Notes under the pieces: model-generated
Seen by the model: only the letters and a program-made list of their open reading frames with translations
What the model was told of the DNA's origin: nothing
The model's database searches: none
In this document: in pieces, positions 10,368 to 20,740 of the stretch
Position numbering within the stretch: the stretch's first letter is position 1
Layout of the letters: each line of letters starts with the position of its first letter
Made by a program: the position numbers and the translations under genes
Source of the DNA: Pleurotus djamor
Taxonomy: Eukaryota; Basidiomycota; Agaricomycetes; Agaricales; Pleurotaceae
Reading direction: 5' to 3'
Assembly (NCBI GenBank): GCA_029747585.1
Contig: JAPEVF010000441.1
Span: 1 to 37,560, forward strand
Length of the DNA: 37,560 bases

Positions 10368-10377
10368 TATATATATA
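10368..10377 (+). promoter_or_regulatory. TATA box of paralogue C
   Basis: TATATATATA, 58 nt before the ATG at 10426, matching the 59-nt spacing at paralogue A. Confidence 0.6.
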
Positions 10378-10425
10378 CTTTCTGGACTCCAGATATTCAC
10401 CAGTCAACGGCACATCACCACTAAG

Positions 10426-11815
10426 ATGCCAAAGGTCAGCAACTTGCAGGTTATGTTTAAACCACAATGGCTGATATGACAATAACCAGCAAATCATGAA
10501 CACCACCAACTCGGGAAGTCGCAGCCTAAATAAGTGCTTGGTTTGTTCTTGGGTTAATCCTTTCGGGAATCGCTCACTCAATCGGACATCATATAGCCGC
10601 TCTATTACTGGTCGAAGAAGATTGTCCCTGGCCGATTTGTAAAAGTCTTACTGGCTTCATATGAAATTCAAGAAAGCATTCTCGATGCATCATCATTGAC
10701 TCGTCTTGTTCGATTATCTCAGACTTGCTACACGCTATGGGACATAATTCGTCGATATCAGAAGAAGCATCGAAACCTCACCAATATGCTGGCGGAGTAC
10801 ATTCCCCATAATCAAATCAAGATGTTTCGCGAAATCCAAGCTACGACTAGCCTGATCATAGGAGGCTCGTTGGCCCTTCGCTTCTTCAATTGGCGCCTCC
10901 GCGACACCACAACACCCCCTATGGAGCTATTTGTCCATCATCCCGACTGTGTCCCTGTCTCCGAATGGCTCATATCTATTGGCTGTACGCTCTCCGACTC
11001 GGAGTTCCCAGAGGTTAGCCCTGCTGCGATATACTTCCAAAGCCTTGAGGAAGCAGAGAACAGTCTCTCCTATGCCCCCAAATATCCCTCCGATGTTGAG
11101 TACCGGGGTGTGGTTCTTCGTCGTAGTACTCAGAGCCACCGTCTAAGGACGGCCTCAGAGAGGCGAGCAGGCGTTGATGCGGAACATCCCTCGTTGGCGG
11201 TCTTGTGCTTCATCACCCCTAATGGACGGAGCATCATTCTCAACGCTTGCACAAAGAGTGCACTTTCTGGAATTTTAGGACAAGATGCGAGTGAGTACCA
11301 ACGAGTTGTCTCTGAAAGATTATCAGCATCTCACTCTCTCATGATAAAGGCTGCATGATGAATTTCATATCATCTCATCACGCCTACTGCTTATTTCCGG
11401 TGGAAACGCTCCGTCGAAACATCGTCTTGTCATTTAGGACGTCAAGGGAAGAACATGAATATCTTGTGGAAGCCTACTCCGAGCGAAACTGGAGGTATAT
11501 TCTGACAGACGAGGAATGTCAATATTTCAACGTCTTTGAATCCGGTGTTAGAGGACTTGGGGATAACAGTGTGATGCGAGTGGATATTGAAGAAGACAAT
11601 AATCTGCCTACAACAAGCGACGAAGTGTTAGAGGAGAGTTGTTTCTATCTCGGATTCTCGGACTGGTGCGTTGGAACCGCATTCGTCTCATATCAGTGGT
11701 GCGTAGGAACTTCTATATCCGTCAAAGCTTACTAATTGTGAGCTCCTGCGGCAGTTGGTATAAGTTTGACAGAGAGTTTGATATCCACACCTACTATGAA
11801 AACGCAGATAACTAG
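10426..11815 (+). CDS. Nucleotidyltransferase-like lineage-specific protein, paralogue C (about 387 aa)
   Basis: Proposed exons: 10426-10434, 10490-10540, 10597-11290, 11350-11698, 11755-11815. The first donor could instead be at 10450, also in frame. The last intron has a textbook TTACTAAT branch site. The N-terminal 60 residues, with YYWSKKIV and LTRLVRLSQTCYTLWDII, look F-box-like; this segment is not obvious in A or B. The core follows: IQATTSLIIGGSLALRFF (Gly109-Gly110-Ser111), then PMELFV with only Glu130 left of the acidic pair, then SIILNA where B has KIDLVIS. After the conserved intron come CMMNFISSHHAYCLFPVETL and a Tyr/Asp-rich tail. The glycine motif is kept but the acids are mostly lost, so it is likely non-catalytic if the fold assignment is right. 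Confidence 0.78.
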
Positions 11816-12744
11816 ATGAAGTAATCACAAAGGAGTATTGGAAGAAGTTGAAACAAATGTACTAAATACTGAAGAATATGTCCAAGTAACAGCGACCTGG
11901 ATTCTATGTACTATCTACATGTTAACCCCATGGAAAAACCTGCCTTTGATGGTTATCATCATCTATTGATGATAGCCGTCGCATATACTTCAATTTACAA
12001 TTCAAAAATGGTTATCGCCGCAGCATAACACTGACACAAGGTATTCCCAACTTCCTACAAGGGCTCGGAGTCATCGATGCATGGCGACGACTTTTCCGAT
12101 GCTGCGAAACATCATAGGCTTTCCGCCCGACAAGGCCTGACAACAAGACATCGATTGACAAGGCCCTTATTCAGACTGAGAACTGTGTGATAGGCGACAG
12201 CGCAATGTCCCTTTGACAAGCTCTAGAATTCACGACTCGGTAATGGTATAAAGCAACATTGCAATCGGCACTTATCACTTGTCGGTCAGACTCAGCCAGT
12301 GGTCAGTGCGATTCCCTGACAAGCGGAGAATACAATTGCTGATAATCGTCGATGAATCTTCAATGCTGAAATGCGGCGGGACTCTCCCAATAGTTACGGC
12401 CTAGCTCAGAAGCCTCTGTCTGACAACTCTTGTCCTGCCGATGACATCCCAACATCCTCTCGACAGTCTCCAGAGTTGTCAACACGCCGGCTCGACAGGG
12501 CCCTTTTGACTTATGACAAGTCCCTCTTGCCGAGCGTTCTGGGATCTGGATTCTGCTCTGACGAACGGATATTACAAGCCCTTTTGAATTGACATCCCCC
12601 TTTTGAGAGCCATCAAACCAACTCTTATAATCATTTGATATGCCGACCACTGTTCTCAATGATTTCGAAAATAGTACATGCTAGGATAATGGACGCAAAA
12701 AAACTAATACCATCTACCAACTTGACTTCCAAGACTCACTACCC
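11816..12744. other. Intergenic region between paralogue C and the coiled-coil gene
   Basis: There is no supported gene. Both flanking genes end here (convergent), so most of it is 3' sequence, yet it contains the unusual word cluster listed next. Confidence 0.4.
12129..12519. repeat. Cluster of GACAA/TTGTC words
   Basis: Ten copies of GACAA or its complement lie in 391 bp, at 12129, 12139, 12157, 12215, 12279, 12318, 12422, 12430, 12476 and 12515. Fewer than one is expected by chance at uniform base composition. Several extend to TGACAAG, and GACAAGGCC occurs twice. Spacing is irregular, so this is not a simple tandem repeat. It could be a degenerate dispersed repeat or a run of transcription-factor sites. 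Confidence 0.5.
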
Positions 12745-14389
12745 TTACTCAGGTTCTTGATGAGGAACAGCTGCATGCGAAGTAGGAGTGTCCAAAGCTG
12801 ACGGCCCAGGTACCTGTGTTTCTACGGCAGGCATTTGAGGGGGAGCAGGCCCTAACGAAGCAATCACTTTCTCGATGGAGGAGGATGGAGGGGAACCTGG
12901 CAGTTCTCCTACTAGCGCAGCGTACTCGGCACGAAGTTGATTCTGCGCCTCTCTTGCCCGTTTCTCAGCCTCGTGAGTTTCTCGAATCTTTGCAAGTACC
13001 TCCTCTTGTCGAGCCTTTTTGGCAAGCTCCTTCTCCTTCTCCTCGCGTTCCTTAGCGATGCGACTAGCATTATCCACCCTCGCCGACACTAGCTCCTCTC
13101 TAGCAACCCGAGCCGCATCTTCAATTCGCTGAAGACGGTCCTCGGTTGGCTCAACGGATCCTTCCTGTCCATCGCTAACAACCAGCTTCTGAAATCCAGG
13201 GAGGTGAGCAAGCAGCCAAGTGTTGACACCTTCGTGCTGTTGAAGGACTAACGCGCGGGCAGCATCGAAAGTATCCCGGTTCATAGTTACGGGTTCGCTT
13301 GCATCATCGGGGATGGTTGACGAGGCGAGAAGCTGGTCCATAGCAAGACAACCCGCCGAGGTCCGCATCATCCACAACGCCAAGGTGGGAAGTGAGATCG
13401 ACGAGGGATCTAATTCTGCTGAAATGCGCGCTAGCTCTTGTACTAGGCCTAGCTCATCTCGCTCCCTCAGTCGACACACTCTTTCTGCAGTGAGCTCTGC
13501 ATTCACCTCCTTAACCTTTCTCCTGGTGTATGTTATTAGATCGTTTTGGAAGTTGGATTGCTCCATGAGAGAGGCGCGTTCGCCTTGAAGGGTTCGTATT
13601 TCGTCTTCGGCAACAGTCGCTCTTTCCTTCCATTCGTCGGCTTCCTCTTTGAAGCGGTTCACTTCAGCTTGCATGACACGTAAGCGGTCGTCAAAAGAGC
13701 CTGAATTCTTGACTTTTCGACAAGAATTGGAGGCGGATGAGGTTGGGATTACGATCTCGACGTCTGGTGAGGGCTGGGAAGTATGGGTACGCTTGGCACG
13801 GGATGGGACAAGTCGAGTGTTGTGTGAATGAGCGGGAGATGGAGACCGACTCCGTTTACTTCTGGCACCAGATGTAGTCGCGCGGCGATTTGAAGAGGTA
13901 CCCTTAGAGGAAGGGGGTCCAACCTTGATGTTACCGAAATCAATCGGAGAGGAGGGTTCATCATCTTCTACATCCTGGAAGCGAGTAAATCCATTCTTCT
14001 TGGCAGCAGTGCGATGAGAGCGGAGGGACTTGGGGGTCGAATTCGAAGTCGTCGCTTGCGCTTGAGAAACAGATCGAGCGGACGAGCCCCGAGACGCTGA
14101 CTGATGAGCAGCATTGAGGTTGCCTTGGGGGGCATCTGAAGTATCCTCGTCCAACCAAACCGGAGAACCTGCGATGCGTTTATTGAACGTCCACACTTAA
14201 AAACAGTTGTCACGCACCTAGATCTGTTTTTCCGCTCACGAACGGAGCATATATCTCCATCACATCCTTCAGCGAAAGCGAATATCGGCGAGCAAGTGTA
14301 TCCATCTTTGCCCGATCCACAATGCTACAGGCAGACCCGGAGTCGCAACAAGGGACACAGCGAGCTTTACTTCGATCCAAAACGCACAT
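12745..14389 (-). CDS. Ser-rich, coiled-coil protein with Cys-rich N-terminus (about 531 aa)
   Basis: Exons 14389-14218 and 14168-12745; the intron has donor GTGCGT and joins GKTDLG to SPVWLDED in frame. A shorter start at 14305 (MDTLARRYSL) is possible. Function unknown. The N-terminus has a Cys cluster (residues 2, 11, 14, 15, 21: MCVLDRSKARCVPCC) like short Cys motifs seen in expanded mushroom proteins. Next come a Ser/Thr-rich, basic region (about 60-200, with RSKRSRSPS resembling a nuclear signal) and two predicted coiled coils (about 216-298 and 398-480, rich in Glu/Lys/Arg/Ala) separated by a helical domain containing WLLAHLPGFQKL. The tail is Pro-rich. The Cys cluster is cut at its start by the neighbouring truncated glycosyltransferase gene, so upstream exons may be missing. 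A nuclear or cytoskeletal role would be a guess. Confidence 0.62.
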
Positions 14390-16468
14390 TTCCGATAAAC
14401 ACTGCAAAGCCTGAGTCAGTCAAAAGGACGAAAATGTATCCAGGGAAGGGACTTACGCAAAGCCAACGCAGCAGCGATTCCATTATAGACGGGCGCATAA
14501 AGCATAGCCGGTCGTTTCTCCACCTTCCCATCCTCCACGTCGTCTCCGCCGAGCCCATCAAGACCATCATCAACCTCAACGACCTTCTTCCTTCCATACC
14601 AAGTCCTCTTCTCGACGGTCTTCTTCCCCCTCTTCCCATCAGGGGCCAAAGCATCCCGGCTCCTCGCAGCTTCGTTGATCCCCAGCCCAATGCGATCTTT
14701 CTCGTCCATCCCATACGCCGACGGAGTGATATGCTTGCCCATTGAACCGCGAACTCCGAAACGCGAGCCGCTGTTTCGAGAGTTGACATCGGTAAGTGAG
14801 TGGCCGGAGACGCTACCAGTGACTGAGCCTGGGGCGGACGGAGGCATCGGTGGTCGGGAGCGCCATAGCAGTTTGATCAAACGGTCTTCGAAGTCCTGAA
14901 CGGTGGGGACGATGGCGTCCAATGAGTGAGACCAAACCACCAAAACACGTTCGTCGCGCTGTAATGGTTCAACATGAGCCATGAGAAAAGAGGGACGAGG
15001 GTAGATAAGGGTATACAGACAATGAACGCTGCACATTGCTCCTTATCTGCGGTTGGCAGATGAAGCATAGTGTCCAAGATCTGGATTCTCGTGTTCGAGT
15101 CGACATAAATGCTCGTGTCTTCTGCTGGCCTGTAAAGGTAGACGGTTAGCACAGGCCTAGGGGTGAAAGGAGGAAGACAGGGGCTCAAGGTAAAAGGAAA
15201 AAANGTGCCGGAAGATACCGCACCACGAGGATGTGGAGAATCCCTCCCACCCCATCAGCCACCACGATCATAGATGACAGAATGCAGGAGGACTAAAAAT
15301 GAAAACAAANCACGAGTTGCCAACAGGACAAACAGCCAGATTCAGATGGGAAACTCGTAAAACCTAAGTTCCCTCCAACCCCGAATTCCCCATGTTGTGG
15401 GGTGAGGACCAAAGGTGGAGATTCTCTGTACGTTGCAGTGGGAGCGGAGAGAAGCTCCCAAAACAAGCACATAAGAACCAAGTCCGAGGTGTGATCAATA
15501 AAGCGAGGCACATCGACGAGAACAAGCGCATAATATCAAAGAAGGCTCCATCCAATCTCGCGATATCGCGGAATTCCCCACGACGAGCCCACGAGTTGAT
15601 CGAAAGTTTGAATCCAACAAGACACACAGGTCGTAAACCTTGTTCATGTTCATCTCCAAGGTCAGAAGACCACTGCGCGAGATACCACGTTCGCGGAAAC
15701 CATCCTTGAAACCAACACATACCAACAGTTCCTACCGCGGTATCACAGCATGGGGGGNACATGGGAAAAGAAGAGGCGGATGAAGAAGGTGGCGAAACAC
15801 GACAGCCCAGCAGGAGCAAAGCGAAGAATGCAATGACCATGAAGACAATGCCGTAAATCGTCCTCCGAACCCCCATGTCATCGAAATGAAAAGATGAAAA
15901 GAATGAATTGCTCGGGGAATGATTGTACATCTCTCCATGGACGTTTCAGGGATTCAACGATGGGATACATGTGGATCCCATCCAAGTAGTTGGTATGAAG
16001 CCCCTATCCGAGGGAAAGAAAGATAGGGATAGAGGAAGCAAACGGGCTTCGACGCGAGCGCGCACAAGTGCAAGCATCTCAGAGAGAACACTCAGGTGAA
16101 CTCCCTTGGATATCATCCGCGACGCGTCCCCATAGCGAAAAAAGCGATAAAAAGAACAAATAGCACGTAAAAAAANCTCACGTTTCAGCCAAAGCAGCAT
16201 GAACAGCCGCGCTCCTCACTTTGACCGCTACCTCTGGGTTCAACCCAACCACAGCCAATTCGAATGGCTCCAACTCTTTCCTTTCATACGGGAAAATCCT
16301 AAACTCTGGTGGAATGCTGTTCGCGGGGTTGTTGATATCCGGTACGCCTGGTGATATACGAATCGCGACACCAGACGAAATATGCTGCTCGTCGGGGCGA
16401 AACCAAGCGTCGCCTTGAGTTTGTCGGAAGAGGTAGTGGAGGACTGCGTCCCAGCGGTCGTAATCCAT
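14367..16468 (-). pseudogene. Truncated glycosyltransferase family 2 gene (N-terminal region only, 310 aa)
   Basis: Exons 16468-16182, 15129-15021, 14958-14457 and 14401-14367 join in frame. The product matches the N-terminal region (which I recall as DUF7928) of large fungal GT2 cellulose/chitin-synthase-like membrane enzymes: QTQGDAWFRP, VAVKVRSAAVHAALAET, IYVDSNTRIQILDTM, DKEQCAAF, then from residue 133 RDERVLVVWSHSLD and DFEDRLIKLLWRSRP, a low-complexity Ser/Lys linker, and MLYAPVYNGIAAALALLFIGN where the first membrane helix normally starts. A stop follows after GSK. The full family is several hundred residues longer; all catalytic GT2 motifs and membrane helices are absent. The break coincides with the start of the coiled-coil gene on the same strand. 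The first intron is 1,052 nt. The product is unlikely to be active as a glycosyltransferase. Confidence 0.75.
15130..16181 (-). other. Oversized intron (1,052 nt) in the GT2 fragment
   Basis: The intron is bounded by GTGAG (with an N at the sixth base) at 16181 and CAG at 15130; flanking exons join as AET|PAEDTSIYV without losing frame. Introns elsewhere in the window are about 48-70 nt, apart from one of 228 nt. I found no convincing coding sequence, terminal repeats or target duplication inside it. Four single N bases at 15204, 15310, 15757 and 16176 fall in it. Confidence 0.6.
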
Positions 16469-19400
16469 CCTGATGAGCTGCTCAAGGACGAGCTATGTGT
16501 CTAGAAGTCGCGGGCGTCAGCGCGAGGAACAACGAGAAGGAAGGGGGAAGAGAGGAAGAGAGCCGCGAGGGGGAGGAACGAGAGATGGAACGGTAAATGA
16601 GGATAAAAGCGTTGCACGACAAGGAAGCTTCCTTCGCCGGGCTCAAGGTGTGGAGCGTGTAAAAAATGCCACAATAATAATGCATTGCGTAACGCCTAAA
16701 TCGATAAATCGAAGCTCCTCACGCCCGATTCAGGAAATTGAGATAATGGAATTATTGGGAAAACGTGCAAGACTGGGAAAAGTATTTATAGATGCATTGA
16801 TCAGAGATTTGACGCGTGGTGAGCGCGTCGAAGACGGTTGTGTGACACCGTCGATAAGGAAGAAGCAAGTCACGCCAATTTCCATGGACTTGGAGCGGAA
16901 GGAAAGCACGTACGTAGGGATGCGAGACCCGTGGACGCCTGGACCGTCGTGCAATGATCGTCACCCCTTGGGAGCAGCGTCATCGTCAGAATGCATCGCA
17001 CCTGCATGAGGCTAGATACTTACCTGGGTTAGTCCTTACGTGCAAACGAAGGACCTCGGCTTTGACTAATACCCAGCAAAGGAACTCAATACAGACTTCA
17101 AAACGCGTCAATCTAGCTCAAAATCTGCCATGCAGTGAGGTAAGTAAAACGCAAAGTTTAAAATCCAATGAACACCGCACGTTGCTTGTATGAGGTATTC
17201 TCCGGCGAAAGAACAATGCGGAAGATAACGACCTCCTGATAAGGAACCGAGGGGGAGGGAAAGGGAAGTATCCGAGGAGACAGTTATGCAGTTCCACTGG
17301 GTAGAACGTCCGACTGCTACTACAGAGGAACGGGGAACGAGAAAAAACAAGTGGTCTCGGGGAATGGGCTCGCTCGATTCAAGGGTACGATCTAAGGAAC
17401 CTTCGAGTCAGTCACCGGCCTGAGCTTCTAGATTTTCCGAAGAAGAAAAAGGAGAAGCATATCGCATCAACAGTCCATGACGCTAGAGCATAATTTGTCG
17501 TAAAGATAAGGTCCAAGTGTATGACGTGCGTTTGAAAAACGCAACCGCTCATCAAAGCATCAAACGTCAACGCGTCAACGGCCAACGAATACGATCATGA
17601 CGCAATGGACGAACGTCGGGCGAACAAAGGGTCGTCTCCTCTAGGAGAGATTGGAATCCCGAGTCGAATCCAATGAAATTGAAAGAAGAGGAAGGATTGG
17701 AGGTGTGTTTAATCGAAATCGACGCTATCATTCGGCGACATCACCGACGGCAGCTATGGGTCCGAATCCGAAGAGGGAGAAGATAACGAAGATGAAGGTC
17801 TAGAGTATATGAAGAAGTTCCTCCGAGCAGGCTCAAAAAGCGAGGAGAATGAACACAGTGCCAATGCGTCATCCATTGATGCATCACCGACATCCATGGA
17901 TCCCGGTGGGCGGCCGGGTAGGGTATGCGTAGAAGAAATGAGGGAAAGTCAAACGGGTAGATGAATGAACTTCGGTTCGCGGTAAGCTACGAATCAAACG
18001 GGGGCATATGGCAAGAACATAGAGCATGGAGACAAGATTGACGTATAGAACGACGGAGATACTCACCAGTGCTAGTGACCGCCCGGTAAACACGTCAGAG
18101 CTTCAAGCTTCAATAATCCGGAAGGTCGTTCGTAAACACGTTGCCACACTTCGGATTCGTTACACGCGCCTCCCTCGAACCACCCTTCCTGCCTTCCAAT
18201 TAGACAACCGAAGGGGGGTTGGAACGTTGATAGAATAGAAGATAGCGACGGGCGATATGAGAAGCCGTTCTCGAGGCGCAAGATAGTCACTTTTCGAGAG
18301 AAACGTTCAGGAAAATCAAGGTTCAAGGTTTAACACCGTGTCACTGTGTTAGACAGGTGTAGAGATAACGATAGAGGTAGATGACGTCGAAATCGATTCG
18401 AATGGGAGGTCAAAGCCTCGAAAGCGTCGAGTTTCGTGGTTCGTCGGGCTCGGAGATGGAGGAAGGAGTACAAGGTACAATGACAATGATACAAGGATTC
18501 CCGAATAGCAGGGAAGTGGGACCGGGTGGTTGCAGCCACGGGCCACAAATTCTGTTATTCTGTTCCCTCGTACCCTATCAAGGTATCTCGATCACCTCAT
18601 GATGCCAGACTACATCTTCCGATGTCAGAAAACCCTTCCCAGGATCCACCCACAGACCTCCACAGGATCCACAGAGAAAAAGAAAAAGACCCCCTTAGCG
18701 ACAAAGCGACAAGATATCCCGAAGCACCGGTGGTGGCTGAGGAAAACTTTGTTGGGTCCACGGGTCCACCAAAGAACAGAAACTGAGTACTGAGTTCGGC
18801 CCGGGGATAGACATGAGATGAGAATAATGTGGGTTCTTGATACCGAAGAGATCATTTGAAGACTGAATGAGGCTAGAAACACAGTGCATTGATTAGACTG
18901 GGTGATGGATTCTAGTGGTCGTAATGACGGGTACGGAAGGTGAAGGTGGTCGTCCAAAAATCGCGGAGGCTCCAAGCCACGTGTCGTCCTCGGAGGTTTT
19001 ATTGGACACTGTCTTGCGCGTACTTAGTCCCGATGAGGGGCCCTCTTCCTCTTCCCTTCTCAACTTCGTTCCGGACGACAAGAAAAATCCGCAACAACAA
19101 AAGACCAGGAAATTCCCTCATACCATGCAGTCTCTCCGGGCTTTGTGAGACAAACCCGGCGAGAAACTTGCGAAGCGAATAAGAATAAAAAACCTGTCAA
19201 AAATAAAATTCCTGGAATACTGATGCATGGCGATGGTGGCATTTCCATTGATCTTCCTTGAGCTTCCCCACGGCGTCTGCACAGCGTGGTGGTGGTGTTT
19301 TCCGGTACGAGGATTTTCCCTGGACCTGCGCATCTTCCGCCTGACCATCTGACATGTTTTGTTGAAGCTCGTGCCAACATGCAAATCGCAAATCACTGAC

Positions 19401-20740
19401 CGCGTATCCACATAGCACGCTTCGAGGGAGTCGCGACTTTCATGATACCGCCTCGCATCCCGAACCTTCCAGCTTCATGGCGGATGAATACCATGATCAA
19501 CCCCGACCTCACCTTGATTGACAGTTACTACTTTCACCGATAACGTATCCATGCAGGAGAACAAAGGGACCTATTGTAGGGACCTGGCAACGGACTCGGA
19601 TTGCGGTATCAACGTTCCCCATATCAGTCCTCCGCCTTATCACCCAGCCACTCACACCCATGGACCATGATAATAAGTATTGATTTTGATTCGGTGGTTC
19701 ATGGTTCCTGGAGCTTTGTTCCCAATGACGCCGAGGTCATTTCCGAAGCGAGGGTACGCAACAGGTGGCGGTTTCTACCCACTGGTCCATGCTCTGTCCA
19801 GTGTCCACGCAGTAGCAGTAACGTCCGTACATGTCACTACATATTCGTTGTGCCTTCCTACCTGAGTACAATTGAGAGTCAAACATCTACACGCACTCAC
19901 AAAGCTTGCTGAAACACACGCACCTGAGTCTAAATGGTGGAGATTATCCAGCGTGACACCAAGATTACCTCATTGGCATTTCTTCTGATTTGCAAGAATC
20001 TCGGTTTGGACTCGCGGTCGCAAGGTGTGTGTTCAAGGAAAAACATTCTACATACGCATCACCTCGATATGTGGGAGGAGAAGCGGGGGAACCATCAATT
20101 GAGGGACGAGAATGACGATGGGAATGACGGCCTCGTGACGTCATTGGATAAAAGCGGGTCATTTGTTCTGCCCAAGATTGTTCGTATGTTTTCGCTCCAC
20201 GGAGTCAGGAAACACAGATTGTGCTCGGCAGCTGAAGGAGGGCACAATTTTGCAAGTGTATGGGTCTGAACGCATCTCGGAGAGATGCACAGAAGGCCAA
20301 CAGAAGGCTGCAGAGGAAGGAGAAAGTCCATGGACCATCGAGACCGAGAGACGTCCCTTCCAAACGGAGTAGCAATCTCGATCACATCTGGCAGTGGCAG
20401 TGTCGCGATAACGGAATGCGCGGAGATTGAATCCAAAAAAAGAAATCACCTCCGGTTCGATTTTGGATATGGAAGTGCAACAAAGTAAATTGGGCAGCGA
20501 ATCGTATCAATGGGCAAGAAAACTCGTTGGAGAAGGGATTCCATCGCCTTGAGGTTGCCATTCTTAGTGCCTCCGCTCACTTTCCTTTCTCACACCATCC
20601 CCCCNTTCCTTTTCACCCGTTCACATCCTCCCTTCCTCGTCGTTGTCATCGTCCTCGACGACGTCGCGCGCCGTAGCCTCTTTGCAACGCGCTTTCCTCA
20701 TCGTGCTGCCTGTGCTCAGTGACCTATAGTGATCCCAGCC
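16469..20740. other. 4.3-kb stretch without a supported gene
   Basis: The stretch lies between divergently transcribed genes (the GT2 fragment to the left, the KRE6-like gene to the right), so both ends are promoter or leader sequence. The middle has three plus-strand exon-like frames of credible composition: 17713-17964 (acidic, with SYGSESEEGEDNEDEG and MKKFLRAGSK), 18353-18508 (VEIDSNGRSKPRKRRVSW) and 18924-19148 (LRVLSPDEGPSSSSLLNFV). I could not join them by splicing into one protein. They may be remnants of a decayed gene. No RNA gene, LTR or inverted repeat was recognised. Confidence 0.35.

Noticed and set aside
16233..16247. GGTTCAACCC resembling a tRNA B box
   Set aside because: It lies in the coding exon of the GT2 fragment and no A box or cloverleaf could be found around it.
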